Shown piece by piece: positions 36,803-46,370 of a stretch of 64,000 bases of DNA. The position numbers and the translations under genes were made by a program. Origin of the DNA: Ideonella livida. GTDB lineage: Bacteria; Pseudomonadota; Gammaproteobacteria; Burkholderiales; Burkholderiaceae_C. Every line of letters begins with the position of its first letter. Within the stretch, counting starts at the first letter, position 1. The DNA is taken from the NCBI RefSeq assembly GCF_010499455.1, contig NZ_JAAGOH010000016.1, forward strand, positions 55,182-119,181, written 5' to 3'. Under the pieces are notes generated by a model that saw nothing but the letters and a program-made list of their open reading frames with translations, was not told the origin of the DNA and searched no databases.

Positions 36803-37537
36803 ATGAATCTCCCTCCTCCCGTCACCCCGGCCGCCGAGGTGGACCGCGCCCTGGCCACGCAGGGCTATGCCGTGTTGAACGCCCAGGGCGTGGGCGAGCT
36901 GCTGGGCTGCACCCCGGCTGCGCTGGACGACTGGCGTCCCTTCTGGAACCGACTCCCCCCGGATGAATACCTGCGCGACGGCGGCCGTTACCGCCGCCGC
37001 CGCCACAGCAGCTTCATCGTCGAGGGCGGCCGTGTGGTGCAGGTGCCGCACCGGCCGCACTGGCAGCCCGTGTCCTACAACGCCCTGCACGGCGGCCTGG
37101 AGCGCCATTTCGAGCCCATGGAGCGGGCCCAGGTCACCCACCGCCTGTGGGGGCCCTTTGTCTGCGCCATGGCCGCGCGGGCCAGCGCCCTCAAAGGCGA
37201 GCGCCCCTGGTTCGTCGAGGCCCACGTTTTCCGCATCGACACCACAGACGGCATCGGCCGGCCCACCCCCGAGGGCGCCCACCGCGACGGCGTGGACCTG
37301 GTCAGCGTCACCCTGGTGGGCCGCCATCGCCTCAAGGGGGCGGAGACCCGCGTCTTCTCCGCCACGGGCCGCGAGGGCCTGCGTTTCACCCTGGAGGAGC
37401 GCTGGGCCACCCTGCTGCTGGACGATGAGCGCGTCATCCACGAGTCCACCCCCATCCAGCCGCTGTACCCGGACGAAGACGGCCACCGCGACACCCTGGT
37501 GCTGACCTTCCGCCGCGACGGCTTCCAGGACCCCTGA
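36803..37537 (+). CDS. 2-oxoglutarate/Fe(II) dioxygenase family protein (2OG-Fe_Oxy_2)
   Basis: This 244-residue protein has the iron facial-triad pattern of the family that includes the isoleucine 4-hydroxylase IDO and the biofilm protein BsmA: HRDGVDLVSVTLVGRH (HxD, about 157-159), a distal histidine in VIHESTPIQPLYP and an arginine-rich C-terminus for oxoglutarate. An RYRRRRHSSFIVEGG stretch near 60 is also typical. Relatives hydroxylate free aliphatic amino acids; the substrate here is unknown. ATG 36803 is preferred, 36791 is possible. It lies upstream of pfkA by 35 bases, probably cotranscribed. Confidence 0.82.
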   Translation: MNLPPPVTPAAEVDRALATQGYAVLNAQGVGELLGCTPAALDDWRPFWNRLPPDEYLRDGGRYRRRRHSSFIVEGGRVVQVPHRPHWQPVSYNALHGGLERHFEPMERAQVTHRLWGPFVCAMAARASALKGERPWFVEAHVFRIDTTDGIGRPTPEGAHRDGVDLVSVTLVGRHRLKGAETRVFSATGREGLRFTLEERWATLLLDDERVIHESTPIQPLYPDEDGHRDTLVLTFRRDGFQDP

Positions 37538-37572
37538 ACTCCACCGCCACGGGCCCGCGGCCCCTTTCCCCC

Positions 37573-38655
<1,083 letters not shown>

Positions 38656-38785
38656 TCCTTGTCAAAGCGGTGGCGCGCCCCGGCGCGGGCGGCCCGCCAG
38701 GATTGCGCCAGCGCAATGGCGACCCTGCCACGAGGGTGTCTGATGGAGGCCATAGACCTTCATCCATCCCACACGGAGAGACGCC

Positions 38786-38956
38786 ATGCATGCGCTGAGA
38801 GACTTCCTGACCACCGACTACGGCCTGCTGAGCCTGGCTGTCATCGTCGTCACCCTGGGCATGGGCGTGTTCTACACCCGGTACTTCATCCAGCACATCC
38901 GCCAGGACGAGGCCGCCGAGCGCGCCCGGCTGGCGGCGGCGGGCCTGAAGAAGTAA
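38786..38956 (+). CDS. DUF3149-like small membrane protein
   Basis: This 56-residue protein has one hydrophobic segment (about 14-36, LLSLAVIVVTLGMGVFYTRYF) after FLTTDYG and a charged C-terminal tail RQDEAAERARLAAAGLKK. The TTDYGLLSLAVIV pattern fits the DUF3149 family of short single-pass proteins found in proteobacteria; the function is unknown. CGGAGAG about 8 bases before ATG 38786 serves as ribosome site. A strong bidirectional terminator follows. Confidence 0.75.
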   Translation: MHALRDFLTTDYGLLSLAVIVVTLGMGVFYTRYFIQHIRQDEAAERARLAAAGLKK

Positions 38957-38981
38957 GCCACCACGCCCTGCCTGAAGAAAA

Positions 38982-39016
38982 GGGCCGCCGCTCCTGACCG
39001 GAGCGGCGGCCCTTTT
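38982..39016. terminator. Bidirectional intrinsic terminator
   Basis: The 13-base stem GGGCCGCCGCTCC (38982-38994) with GGAGCGGCGGCCC (39000-39012) is followed by TTTT (39013-39016) rightward. Leftward, past the stem, the minus strand reads TTTTCTTC. It ends both the DUF3149 gene and the convergent orn gene. Confidence 0.9.
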
Positions 39017-39056
39017 GCATGTGGACGGTGGCCCCGTGGGGCCGCCAGCGCAGGAC

Positions 39057-39617
39057 TCAGACCTTGAGCAGATGCTGGCGGTAGTGCAGCAGCTCGTCGA
39101 TGGACTCCTGGATGTCGGCCAGGGCGGTGTGGGCCTGGGCCTTCTTGAAGCTGTCCATCACCTCGGGCTTCCAGCGGCGGGCCAACTCCTTGAGCGTGCT
39201 CACGTCCAGGTTGCGGTAGTGGAAGAAGGCCTCCAGCTTGGGCATGTAGTTGTAGAGGAAGCGCCGGTCCTGGCAGATGGAGTTGCCGCACATGGGGCTC
39301 TTGCCCTTGGGCACGTACTTGGCGAGGAATTCGATCATCTGCGCCTCGGCCGCGGCCTCGTCCACCGTGGAGGCCTTGACCCGGTCGATCAGGCCGCTGC
39401 GGCCATGGGTGCCCTTGTTCCAGTTGTCCATCGCGTCCAGCGTGGCGTCGCTCTGGTGGATGGCAAAGACCGGGCCCTCCACCCGCCGGGTGAGCTGGGC
39501 GTCGGTGACCACCACGGCAATCTCGATGATGCGGTCGGACTCGGGCTTCAGGCCGGTCATCTCCAGGTCGATCCAGATGAGGTTCTGTTCGTGGCGGGCC
39601 AGGTCGGGAGTGCTCAT
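39057..39617 (-). CDS. orn: Oligoribonuclease
   Basis: Orn degrades 2-5-mer RNAs and linear pGpG left from c-di-GMP turnover. The product has 186 residues from ATG 39617 ([22 protein letters not shown]). DEDDh motifs: WIDLEMTGL (D, E near 16-18), [11 protein letters not shown] (D near 117), and the histidine/aspartate pair in [15 protein letters not shown] (about 163-168). Length and order match E. coli Orn (181). It is divergent from the M48 protease gene. Confidence 0.95.
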   Translation of the reverse strand: MSTPDLARHEQNLIWIDLEMTGLKPESDRIIEIAVVVTDAQLTRRVEGPVFAIHQSDATLDAMDNWNKGTHGRSGLIDRVKASTVDEAAAEAQMIEFLAKYVPKGKSPMCGNSICQDRRFLYNYMPKLEAFFHYRNLDVSTLKELARRWKPEVMDSFKKAQAHTALADIQESIDELLHYRQHLLKV

Positions 39618-39701
39618 GGGCGGAGGGCAACGAAAAAGGGGAATGCCCGGATTGTCGGCCATGGCCGCGGGGACTGAAGCGGGCCCCTACACTCCCGCCC
39701 C

Positions 39702-40991
39702 ATGCAGGCGACCACCCTCTCCCTGGCCTTCAGCGCGGTGCTGCTGGCTTCTCTGGCCACCCGTTTGTGGCTGGCCAGCCGTCAGATCCGCCACGTCGTG
39801 CGCCATCGCGGCGACGTGCCGGCGGCCTTTGCGGCCACCATCGGCCTGCCCGCCCACCAGAAGGCGGCCGACTACACCGTGGCCCGTGCCCGCATGGGCA
39901 TGCTCACCGACTCCGTGGGCACGGCGGTGCTGCTGGGCTGGACCCTGCTGGGCGGGCTCGATGCGCTCAACGCCTGGGTGCTGGCCACCGTGCCGCCCTC
40001 TTGGGGAGGGCTGGCCGCGCAGCTGGCGCTGTTCGCCGCCTTCGCCCTGGTGGGCATGCTCATCGACCTGCCCTTCGAGTGGGCCAGGACCTTCGGGCTG
40101 GAGGCACGCTTCGGCTTCAACCGCATGACGCCAGCCCTGTTCTGGAGCGACCAGCTCAAGGGCCTGGCCCTGGGGGCGGTCATCGGCCTGCCGCTGCTGG
40201 CGGCGGTGCTGTGGATCATGGAGGTCTCCGGCGGGCTGTGGTGGCTGTGGGCCTGGGCGCTGATCACTGCCTTCAGCCTGCTGATGCAGGTCATCTTCCC
40301 GACCTGGATCGCCCCGCTGTTCAACCGCTTTGAACCGCTGGCCGACGCCGCGCTGGCCGAACGGGTGCAGGCGCTGATGCTGCGCTGCGGTTTCCGGGCC
40401 AAGGGCTTTTTCGTGATGGACGGCAGCAAGCGCTCAGCCCATGGCAACGCCTACTTCGGCGGCTTGGGGCGCAGCAAGCGTGTCGTGTTCTTCGACACCC
40501 TGCTCAGCCGCCTGCAGCCGCTGGAGGTGGAGGCCGTGCTGGCCCATGAGCTGGGCCATTTCCACCACCGGCATGTGCTCAAGATGATGCTGCGCGGCTT
40601 CGCCTTGAGCCTGGCCGGACTGGCCTTGCTGGGCTGGTTGGCCCAGCAGCCGGCCTTCTACCTGGGGCTGGGGGTGGAGCCCAGCCTGAACGGCTCCCAC
40701 CAGGCGCTGGCGCTCATCCTGTTCAGTCTGGCCACCCCGCCGGTGATGTTTTTCCTCTCGCCCCTCATGGCCGGCAGCTCGCGCCGCGCCGAGTTCGAGG
40801 CCGATGCCTATGCCTGCGCCCAGTCCAGCGGCAAGGCCCTGCAGGCCGCCTTGCTCAAGCTCTACGAGGACAACGCCAGCACCCTGACCCCGGACCCGGT
40901 GTACGCCCGCTTCTTCTATTCGCACCCGCCGGCGGCTGAGCGGCTGGCGGCGATGGCCAAGCACCTCCGTCCTGAGGGGGCCCAGGCATGA
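39702..40991 (+). CDS. M48 family metalloprotease (CAAX prenyl protease 1/Ste24-like)
   Basis: This 429-residue membrane zinc protease has the zinc motif HELGH at 282-286 (VLAHELGHFHHRHV) and the third ligand glutamate in RRAEFEADAYAC, about 70 residues on. Several membrane helices precede it (LSLAFSAVLLASLATRLWL, ALGAVIGLPLLAAVLWIM, LWAWALITAFSLLMQ). The Ste24-like N-terminal domain with FEWARTFGLEARFGFNRMTP is present. Eukaryotic homologues trim prenylated proteins; bacterial ones are thought to act in membrane protein quality control. It overlaps rsgA by 4 bases (ATGA). Confidence 0.92.
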   Translation: MQATTLSLAFSAVLLASLATRLWLASRQIRHVVRHRGDVPAAFAATIGLPAHQKAADYTVARARMGMLTDSVGTAVLLGWTLLGGLDALNAWVLATVPPSWGGLAAQLALFAAFALVGMLIDLPFEWARTFGLEARFGFNRMTPALFWSDQLKGLALGAVIGLPLLAAVLWIMEVSGGLWWLWAWALITAFSLLMQVIFPTWIAPLFNRFEPLADAALAERVQALMLRCGFRAKGFFVMDGSKRSAHGNAYFGGLGRSKRVVFFDTLLSRLQPLEVEAVLAHELGHFHHRHVLKMMLRGFALSLAGLALLGWLAQQPAFYLGLGVEPSLNGSHQALALILFSLATPPVMFFLSPLMAGSSRRAEFEADAYACAQSSGKALQAALLKLYEDNASTLTPDPVYARFFYSHPPAAERLAAMAKHLRPEGAQA

Positions 40992-41959
40992 AGCGCCGCA
41001 GCGTTGCGGGCGCTCCCGCTGCCTCCGCCCTGGCCGAGGCCCTGGTTGTGGGGGCCCACGGCCGGCATGTGGTGATCGAATGCGCCGATGGCCAGCGCCT
41101 GCTGGCCCATTCACGCGGCAAGAAGAGCGCCTGTGTGGTGGGTGACCGCGTGCGCTGGGCCCCGGCGGGGGATGAGGCCGTGGTTGAAGGCCTGCTGCCG
41201 CGGCGCAACCTGCTCATGCGCCAGGACGAATGGCGCACCAAGTCCTTCGCCGCCAACCTGGACCGGCTGCTGGTGATGCTGGCGGGCGAGCCCATGTTCA
41301 GCGAATCGCAGCTGATGCGTGCCCTGATCGCGGCCGAGGACGCCGGCATCGAGGCCGTGCTGCTGCTCAACAAATGTGACCTGCCGGCAGCCGCCCTGGC
41401 CCGTGAGCGCCTGGCGCCTTACCGGGCCATGGGCCTGACCGTGCTCGAAACGGCCCTCAAGGCCGATCCCGAGGCGGCCCGCGCCCAGCTCGCGCCGGTG
41501 CTGGGTGGCCACACCACCTTGGTGCTGGGGCCCAGCGGCACGGGCAAGAGCACGCTGATCAACCTGCTGGTGCCCGAGGCGGCGGCCCAGGTGGGTGAGA
41601 TCTCCCAGGCCCTGAACTCCGGTCGTCACACCACCACCACCAGCACCTGGTACTGGCTCGGTGAGCAGGCGACGGGACAGGCGGGACAGGATGGGCCGGC
41701 TGCGGCCCGCGGCGCGATGATCGACTCTCCGGGTTTCCAGGAGTTCGGGTTGATGCACATCACCCCCGAGCGGCTGGCCACGCTGATGCCCGACTTCCGC
41801 GCCTTGCTGGGCGGCTGCCGCTTCTACAACTGCAGCCATCGCCATGAGCCCGGTTGCGCCATCCGCGCAGCGGTGGAGTCTGGCGCGGTCAGCGCCCAGC
41901 GCCACCGCCTCTACGAAGGCCTGTGGGCCGAGCTGGAGACGGGCCAGCGGCCTGGCTGA
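40988..41959 (+). CDS. rsgA: Ribosome small-subunit-dependent GTPase A
   Basis: RsgA is a circularly permuted GTPase that acts in late 30S maturation. The 323-residue product has an N-terminal OB fold (about 15-80), then the GTPase motifs in permuted order: NKCD (G4), GPSGTGKS (G1, 181-188), the TTTTST stretch (G2) and DSPGFQEFG (G3). A C-terminal zinc domain follows with CRFYNCSHRHEPGC. It is translationally coupled to the protease gene by an ATGA overlap. Confidence 0.95.
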   Translation: MKRRSVAGAPAASALAEALVVGAHGRHVVIECADGQRLLAHSRGKKSACVVGDRVRWAPAGDEAVVEGLLPRRNLLMRQDEWRTKSFAANLDRLLVMLAGEPMFSESQLMRALIAAEDAGIEAVLLLNKCDLPAAALARERLAPYRAMGLTVLETALKADPEAARAQLAPVLGGHTTLVLGPSGTGKSTLINLLVPEAAAQVGEISQALNSGRHTTTTSTWYWLGEQATGQAGQDGPAAARGAMIDSPGFQEFGLMHITPERLATLMPDFRALLGGCRFYNCSHRHEPGCAIRAAVESGAVSAQRHRLYEGLWAELETGQRPG

Positions 41960-42007
41960 GCTGCGGTGGTGGCTGAGCCCCCGCCCGCTCAGCCGGTCAG
42001 CCGCGCA

Positions 42008-42988
42008 TCAGCCCAGCAGGTTGGCAAGCTTGAGCAGGGCCAGCAACAGCATCCACAGCACCACCGATCGCCAGACCAGGCCCACCACACTGCTGAGGTG
42101 GCCGGTCTGCGGTGGCAGTCCGGGCGTGGAGCCGGTGGACTGCGCGGCGCCCAGGTCCACCTGGCGGCCCGGGTGGTGGGGACGCAAGGCCTGGGCACCG
42201 CCCAGCTGGACACCCACCGCCCCGGCGGCAGCGGCCAGGATGATGCCCTCGTTGGGCCGCAGCCACAGGCCGGCGTCGCGGCGCCAGCCCGCCACCGCTT
42301 CCTCGAAGTTGCCCACCACGGCAAAGCCGGCGGCGGTCAGCCGGGCGGGCACATGGTCCACCAGGCCATACCAGCGTGCGGACAGGTCGGCCACCTCCTC
42401 ATGACCGGAGGCGGCGTCGGCACGCCGGCTCTCGTGGGCCCAGTAGCGGCTGGCAAACTCGGCCATGCGGTAGAGCACGGCGCCCGCCGGCCCCAAGCCC
42501 AGGGCATTGAAGACCACATAGCAGAAGAAGACGCCGAAGACGTGGCGGTGGGCGGCCAGCAGGGCGTGCTCAATCAGGTGGCGCAGCAGCTCGTTGCGCG
42601 GCACCTCGCTCACGTCGAGATGCCGCCACTCGGCCAGCAGGCGCCGGGCGGTGTCTTCGTCGCCGCGCTCCAGCGCCTCGCGGATGTCGGTGTGGTAGTG
42701 GCTGAACTGCCGGAAGCCCAAACACAGGTAGAGCATGCCGACGTCGAATGCCAGGGCCAGGAAGAAGCTCAGCCCGTAATACAGCAGCGCGTGCAGGACC
42801 GCGACCAGCAGGGCCGGCAGCAGCACCGCCATGGCCCAGACCACACGCGCGTGGCGGGGCTGTCCGGCGTCGAAATTGCGGCCGCACCAGCCCAGCCAGG
42901 CCCCCATGCCCTCAAACACCCAGTTGTCCCGAGGCAGGGGCTTGAACTGCTCAAGGGCCAGGGCGAGAAGTACGGCGAAGAAACTCAT
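42008..42988 (-). CDS. CobD/CbiB-family membrane protein
   Basis: This 326-residue membrane protein starts with FFAVLLALALEQFKPLP and has helices near 48-85 and 160-180 and a C-terminal pair (LVWRSVVLWMLLLALLKLANLLG). The CobD/CbiB and AmpE-like pattern is visible in HYHTDIREALERGDEDTARRLLAEW, RHVFGVFFCYVVFNALGLGPAGAVLYRM and LVDHVPARLTAAGFAVVGNFEEA (all in parts). True CbiB makes adenosylcobinamide phosphate, but no other cobalamin gene is nearby, so a different or regulatory role is likely. It overlaps the NUDIX gene by 4 bases (ATGA). Confidence 0.8.
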   Translation of the reverse strand: MSFFAVLLALALEQFKPLPRDNWVFEGMGAWLGWCGRNFDAGQPRHARVVWAMAVLLPALLVAVLHALLYYGLSFFLALAFDVGMLYLCLGFRQFSHYHTDIREALERGDEDTARRLLAEWRHLDVSEVPRNELLRHLIEHALLAAHRHVFGVFFCYVVFNALGLGPAGAVLYRMAEFASRYWAHESRRADAASGHEEVADLSARWYGLVDHVPARLTAAGFAVVGNFEEAVAGWRRDAGLWLRPNEGIILAAAAGAVGVQLGGAQALRPHHPGRQVDLGAAQSTGSTPGLPPQTGHLSSVVGLVWRSVVLWMLLLALLKLANLLG

Positions 42989-43737
42989 GGCGCCGGGGAT
43001 GATAACGAGGCCGGCGGTGCCAGCGGGGTGTCGTGCAGCAGGTGGTAGAAGTTGCGCAGCATGGCGGCCGTGGCGCCCCAGATGAAATAGCGCTGCGGCT
43101 GGGCCGCGTCCGGTCCCCAGGGCATGGAGAGGAACTGCCGGCGCTGGCCTTCCCACTCGAACTGGTGGCGCTGGTGGTGGGCCGGGCTCATCAGGAAAGC
43201 CAGCGGCACCTCGAAGACCTCGGCCACCTCGCCCGGGTCGTGACAGGGGGCGGCCTCGGGTGCCACCAGGGCGACCACGGGGGTGACGTCGTAGCGGGTG
43301 ATGGTGGCGTAGGGGGGCAGGGGGCCCAGCACCTCCAGGTGCTGCGCGGACAAGCCCACCTCCTCCTGCGCTTCGCGCAGCGCGGTGGCCACCGCGTCGG
43401 CGTCCTGTGGCTCGGCACGCCCTCCGGGGAAGCTGATCTGGCCGGCGTGGTCGCGAAGGTGGTCGGTGCGGCGCGTGAGCAGCACCTGCAGGCCCTGCGG
43501 GCGGGTCACCAGCGGCACCAGCACCGAGGCCGGCCGCAGGGCCTGCCCCGCGGCTTGGGCCTGGGCACGGGCCACGTCTCCTCCGATGGGGGCCTGCCAG
43601 GCCACGGCGGCCGCCACGCTGCGGCGCAGGTGCGGCAGGGCCAGGCGTCCGGCGTCCAGGGCGGGCAGGTGCGCGTCGGTGCCCACCACGGGCACGGCGC
43701 GCGGGTCGCGGATCAGGCTACGGGCTTCGGCGGCCAT
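42985..43737 (-). CDS. NUDIX hydrolase (CoA pyrophosphatase-like)
   Basis: This 250-residue hydrolase has a full NUDIX box from GGRAEPQDADAVATAL into REAQEEVGL (about 121-145), preceded by the CoA-specific NudL-type start LLTRRTDHLRDHAGQISFPGG (in parts). Enzymes of this class cleave CoA to phosphopantetheine and 3',5'-ADP. The C-terminal FIWGATAAMLRNFYHLL is also shared by the family. ATG 43737 is preferred over an upstream in-frame ATG at 43803, which adds an unlikely Cys/His-rich tail. Coupled to the downstream CobD-like gene. Confidence 0.88.
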   Translation of the reverse strand: MAAEARSLIRDPRAVPVVGTDAHLPALDAGRLALPHLRRSVAAAVAWQAPIGGDVARAQAQAAGQALRPASVLVPLVTRPQGLQVLLTRRTDHLRDHAGQISFPGGRAEPQDADAVATALREAQEEVGLSAQHLEVLGPLPPYATITRYDVTPVVALVAPEAAPCHDPGEVAEVFEVPLAFLMSPAHHQRHQFEWEGQRRQFLSMPWGPDAAQPQRYFIWGATAAMLRNFYHLLHDTPLAPPASLSSPAP

Positions 43738-43910
43738 GGCGTGTGGCGGGCAGGCGGGGTGGTCGGCAAGGCAGGCATGGTGGGCGGCGCCGCCGTGGGT
43801 CACGGCAGCGGGACCATGATAGAGGCCCCGTCATGCCGGGGTGCCCCGTCGACCGCCTTGTCCCCGGTGTCCGGCCGGCCGTGGTCGGGCGGTCCCGGGC
43901 CGGCGCCGGC

Positions 43911-44231
43911 TCAGAGCAGGCGTTTGTCGCGCAGGTGGCGTGCCAGCTGGCAATAGCCGCCGGCCATCAGCAGCTCACTCTCGAGCTTGGCGGGCAGCAG
44001 CTGTTCCTTCAGGCGCCCGGCGGCTTCCACGCCTTGGGCGTCCCGCACGAAGGCGATGGCCTGTTCGAAGCGCGAGACCTGGCTGCGGCAGTTGGCGTCG
44101 GCAGCGGTGGGCGTTTCCTGCGCGGCGGCTGGCTGGGCAAGGGCTGCTCCCAGCAGGGCGGCCGCGCCCAGGCGCGACGCGTGGGTGGCTCGGGCGATGT
44201 GACGGAGCACGACGGGCGTGAACGACGACAT
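43911..44231 (-). CDS. Small secreted protein of unknown function
   Basis: This 106-residue protein has a clear Sec signal (hydrophobic core LGAAALLGAALAQPAAA, cut after AQPAAA). The mature part of about 70 residues contains two cysteines (NCRSQVSRFEQAIAF and GGYCQLARHLRD), a possible disulfide, and a helical middle GVEAAGRLKEQLLPAKLESELLMA. An ideal AAGGAGGT ribosome site lies 6 bases before ATG 44231. No family is recognised. It lies 106 bases downstream of fliK on the same strand but need not be flagellar. Confidence 0.75.
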   Translation of the reverse strand: MSSFTPVVLRHIARATHASRLGAAALLGAALAQPAAAQETPTAADANCRSQVSRFEQAIAFVRDAQGVEAAGRLKEQLLPAKLESELLMAGGYCQLARHLRDKRLL

Positions 44232-44337
44232 GGGGCACCTCCTTGGACACTGCGGGTTTACCCCAGCAATTGCGGTGCCAGCCCTGCGCCGCCCCAGGTC
44301 GCCGCGAAGCGCCTGGCGGCGCCCCACCCCGGTGAGC

Positions 44338-45867
44338 TCAGGCGTACAGGTCGAGTGCGCCCTGCGGCGCCCGCACCCGGGCGGTGCGCATGGTGGTGGC
44401 CGCGTCGGTGGCCTCGCCGGGCAGTGTGGTGCCCTGGCCGCGGGCTTGGGCCGCGGTCTGGGCGGCTTGGCGGCGTGATTCGGCCTGTGCGGCCAGGTCC
44501 TGGCGCGTGCCCTGGTCGGACACGCCCCCGCCGGCCACCGACACGCCTTGCTCGCCCAGCAGGTCGCGCAGGCCGGGCAGGGCCTGCTGCAGGGCCTCGC
44601 GGGTGCTGGCCACGTCGGCCCGCAGCTCGATCTGGGCGCTTTGCTGGGCGTCCAGCGCGATGTGGATCTCGATGGGGCCGAGGTGCTCGGGGGTGACGGA
44701 CAAGGTGGCGTGGCTGATGCCCTGTTCCTTCCAGGCGTGGAGCTGGGCGCCCAGGGCCCGCGGGAAGTCGGGGTCCTGGGGCGCCATGTCCAGCTGGGCT
44801 TGGGCGGTGGCCTCCTGGCCGGAGGGGGCGGCCGGCAAGGCCGGGGCAGTTTCCATCGCGCTGAAGCCGGCAGCGGGTGTGCCCTCTGCCCAGGGACCGG
44901 GGAGGCCCTGTGGGAGGGCGGAGGCGTTTTCACCGCGTGGGGCGCCAGCGCCCTGGCCGCTGGCGGACCCTTCCAGCAACCGGCCCAGGCCCGCGTCGCC
45001 CAGGCTGGTCGTCGTCCCGTCACCGGAGGGGGCTGGGTCCGCGTTACGGCGGGGGCTGCCGTCGTCTGCCAGGGCGGTGGCCCGGTTCAGGCGGCCGGCG
45101 TTGGACTCTTGGCCGCTGCGGGTGGCCGCCGGGCGCTGGGCGTCACCCTGGCGGCCGGCCTGCCGTGCCCAGCCCAGGGTGCTGGTGAGCGGGGGGGCGG
45201 CCGGGTTGGGGGGCGGCGAGGGGGCGGCCATGGCGTTGGCCGCGGAGGTCCCGGCCGTGGGCGTGCCTGCAGCGGCGGCGCCGTCGGCCGTGGCCCCTGC
45301 ATGAAGGGGGCTGGCGGCGCTGCCGACCGTGGCGCGTCCGCCTTCGGCGCCGCCGGCCTGGCGAAGGCGCTCACGGTCCTGTGCGGCGGCCGTGCGCGGG
45401 TTCAGGGCGTCCAGGGGGGTGGCCCCTGCGGCATCTTCCTGGCGGTCGAGCCCCTGGCGGGCCTCGGTGGCGGGGGCGGACGGGCCGGCGGACGGGCCGG
45501 CGGGCGGGGTGCCAGGGACGGCACTGGCGGCCGCCGCCGCTTCTGCAGCGCTGCGGTCCTCTGCGGTCGAGTCGTCGGGCGTGGAGCGGGCGGCTGCGGT
45601 GGCGGATGCCGGGGGGGCGGTGTCTTCGGTGCCGGGCTCATCGGCAGGTGCCCGGGTGGTGCAGCGTTCGCTGTCCGGTGTCGGGTCGGCCGGTTCGGTG
45701 GCGGCGTGGCGTGCTGCGGCGCCATGCTGGGCGCCCTGCAGCAGGCGGGCGAAGTCGCGGGCCTGGCTGTCGGCGCCCAGGGGGGGGCGGGCGATGCGCG
45801 GGGTGGCGGACACGGCCGACAGGGCCGCAAGGCGCGGGGCCGGCTGGGCGGGTGAGGTGCTGTCCAT
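44338..45867 (-). CDS. fliK: Flagellar hook-length control protein
   Basis: FliK is the secreted ruler that stops hook growth and switches export to filament proteins. The product has 509 residues. The first ~350 residues are low-complexity Ala/Pro/Thr/Gly-rich, as usual. The conserved C-terminal Flg_hook domain follows: LGAQLHAWKEQGISHATLSVTPEHLGPIEIHIALD (in parts), then IELRADVASTREALQQALPGLRDLLGEQGVSV (in parts). Last gene of the leftward fliF-G-H-I-J-K operon, 12 bases after fliJ. fliL and the genes usually following fliK are not here. Confidence 0.9.
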   Translation of the reverse strand: MDSTSPAQPAPRLAALSAVSATPRIARPPLGADSQARDFARLLQGAQHGAAARHAATEPADPTPDSERCTTRAPADEPGTEDTAPPASATAAARSTPDDSTAEDRSAAEAAAAASAVPGTPPAGPSAGPSAPATEARQGLDRQEDAAGATPLDALNPRTAAAQDRERLRQAGGAEGGRATVGSAASPLHAGATADGAAAAGTPTAGTSAANAMAAPSPPPNPAAPPLTSTLGWARQAGRQGDAQRPAATRSGQESNAGRLNRATALADDGSPRRNADPAPSGDGTTTSLGDAGLGRLLEGSASGQGAGAPRGENASALPQGLPGPWAEGTPAAGFSAMETAPALPAAPSGQEATAQAQLDMAPQDPDFPRALGAQLHAWKEQGISHATLSVTPEHLGPIEIHIALDAQQSAQIELRADVASTREALQQALPGLRDLLGEQGVSVAGGGVSDQGTRQDLAAQAESRRQAAQTAAQARGQGTTLPGEATDAATTMRTARVRAPQGALDLYA

Positions 45868-45879
45868 GGGGGTCTCCGG

Positions 45880-46344
45880 TCAGGCGGCCAGGGCACTGCG
45901 GCGGCGCCAGGCCTGGCGCTGCGCGGCCTCGTCGTTGCTCTTCTGCTCGCGCAGCTGTTCGGCCCGCTGTTGGGCCTCCTGGCGGCGCTGGATGAGGCGC
46001 CGCACCGTGGCCACCTTGAGTTCGCGCTGGTGCAGGGCCTGCTGGGTGGCGGCCACACGGGCGCGTGCGGCCTCCACCTGGCTGGACTGGCTGCCGATGG
46101 CCTGCTCCAGGCGTTCCACAAAGCCGTGGTAGCAGCGCACCACCTCGATGGGGGCGCCACGGCTGAACTGGGCGGCCCAGCGCTGGCGGTATTCGGCCCG
46201 GTAGGTGACCAAGGCATCGGACTGCTCGCTGGCCCGCTCCAGCTGGCGTTGCGCTTCGCGCCAGGCCAGCAGGGCCTGGTCGCGGCGCCGCTCATCGCGT
46301 TCCAGCAGGGTGTGCAGCAGTTGCAGGCGTTGGGCTTGGCTCAT
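45880..46344 (-). CDS. fliJ: Flagellar export protein FliJ
   Basis: FliJ is the coiled-coil stalk of the flagellar export ATPase, which couples FliI to the FlhA gate. It has 154 residues, almost entirely charged helix: LQLLHTLLERDERRRDQALLAWREAQRQLERA (in parts) and VEAARARVAATQQALHQRELKVATVRRLIQRR (in parts). It is 26 bases after fliI and 12 before fliK, the expected place. Assignment rests on context, length and the coiled coil. Confidence 0.88.
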   Translation of the reverse strand: MSQAQRLQLLHTLLERDERRRDQALLAWREAQRQLERASEQSDALVTYRAEYRQRWAAQFSRGAPIEVVRCYHGFVERLEQAIGSQSSQVEAARARVAATQQALHQRELKVATVRRLIQRRQEAQQRAEQLREQKSNDEAAQRQAWRRRSALAA

Positions 46345-46370
46345 GGGGTCACCTCAGGCGGCGGGGCGGT

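Noticed and set aside
42008..42988. Cobalamin biosynthesis (true CbiB/CobD)
   Set aside because: Only the membrane-protein family pattern fits; there are no other cobalamin genes around, and it is coupled to a NUDIX gene.
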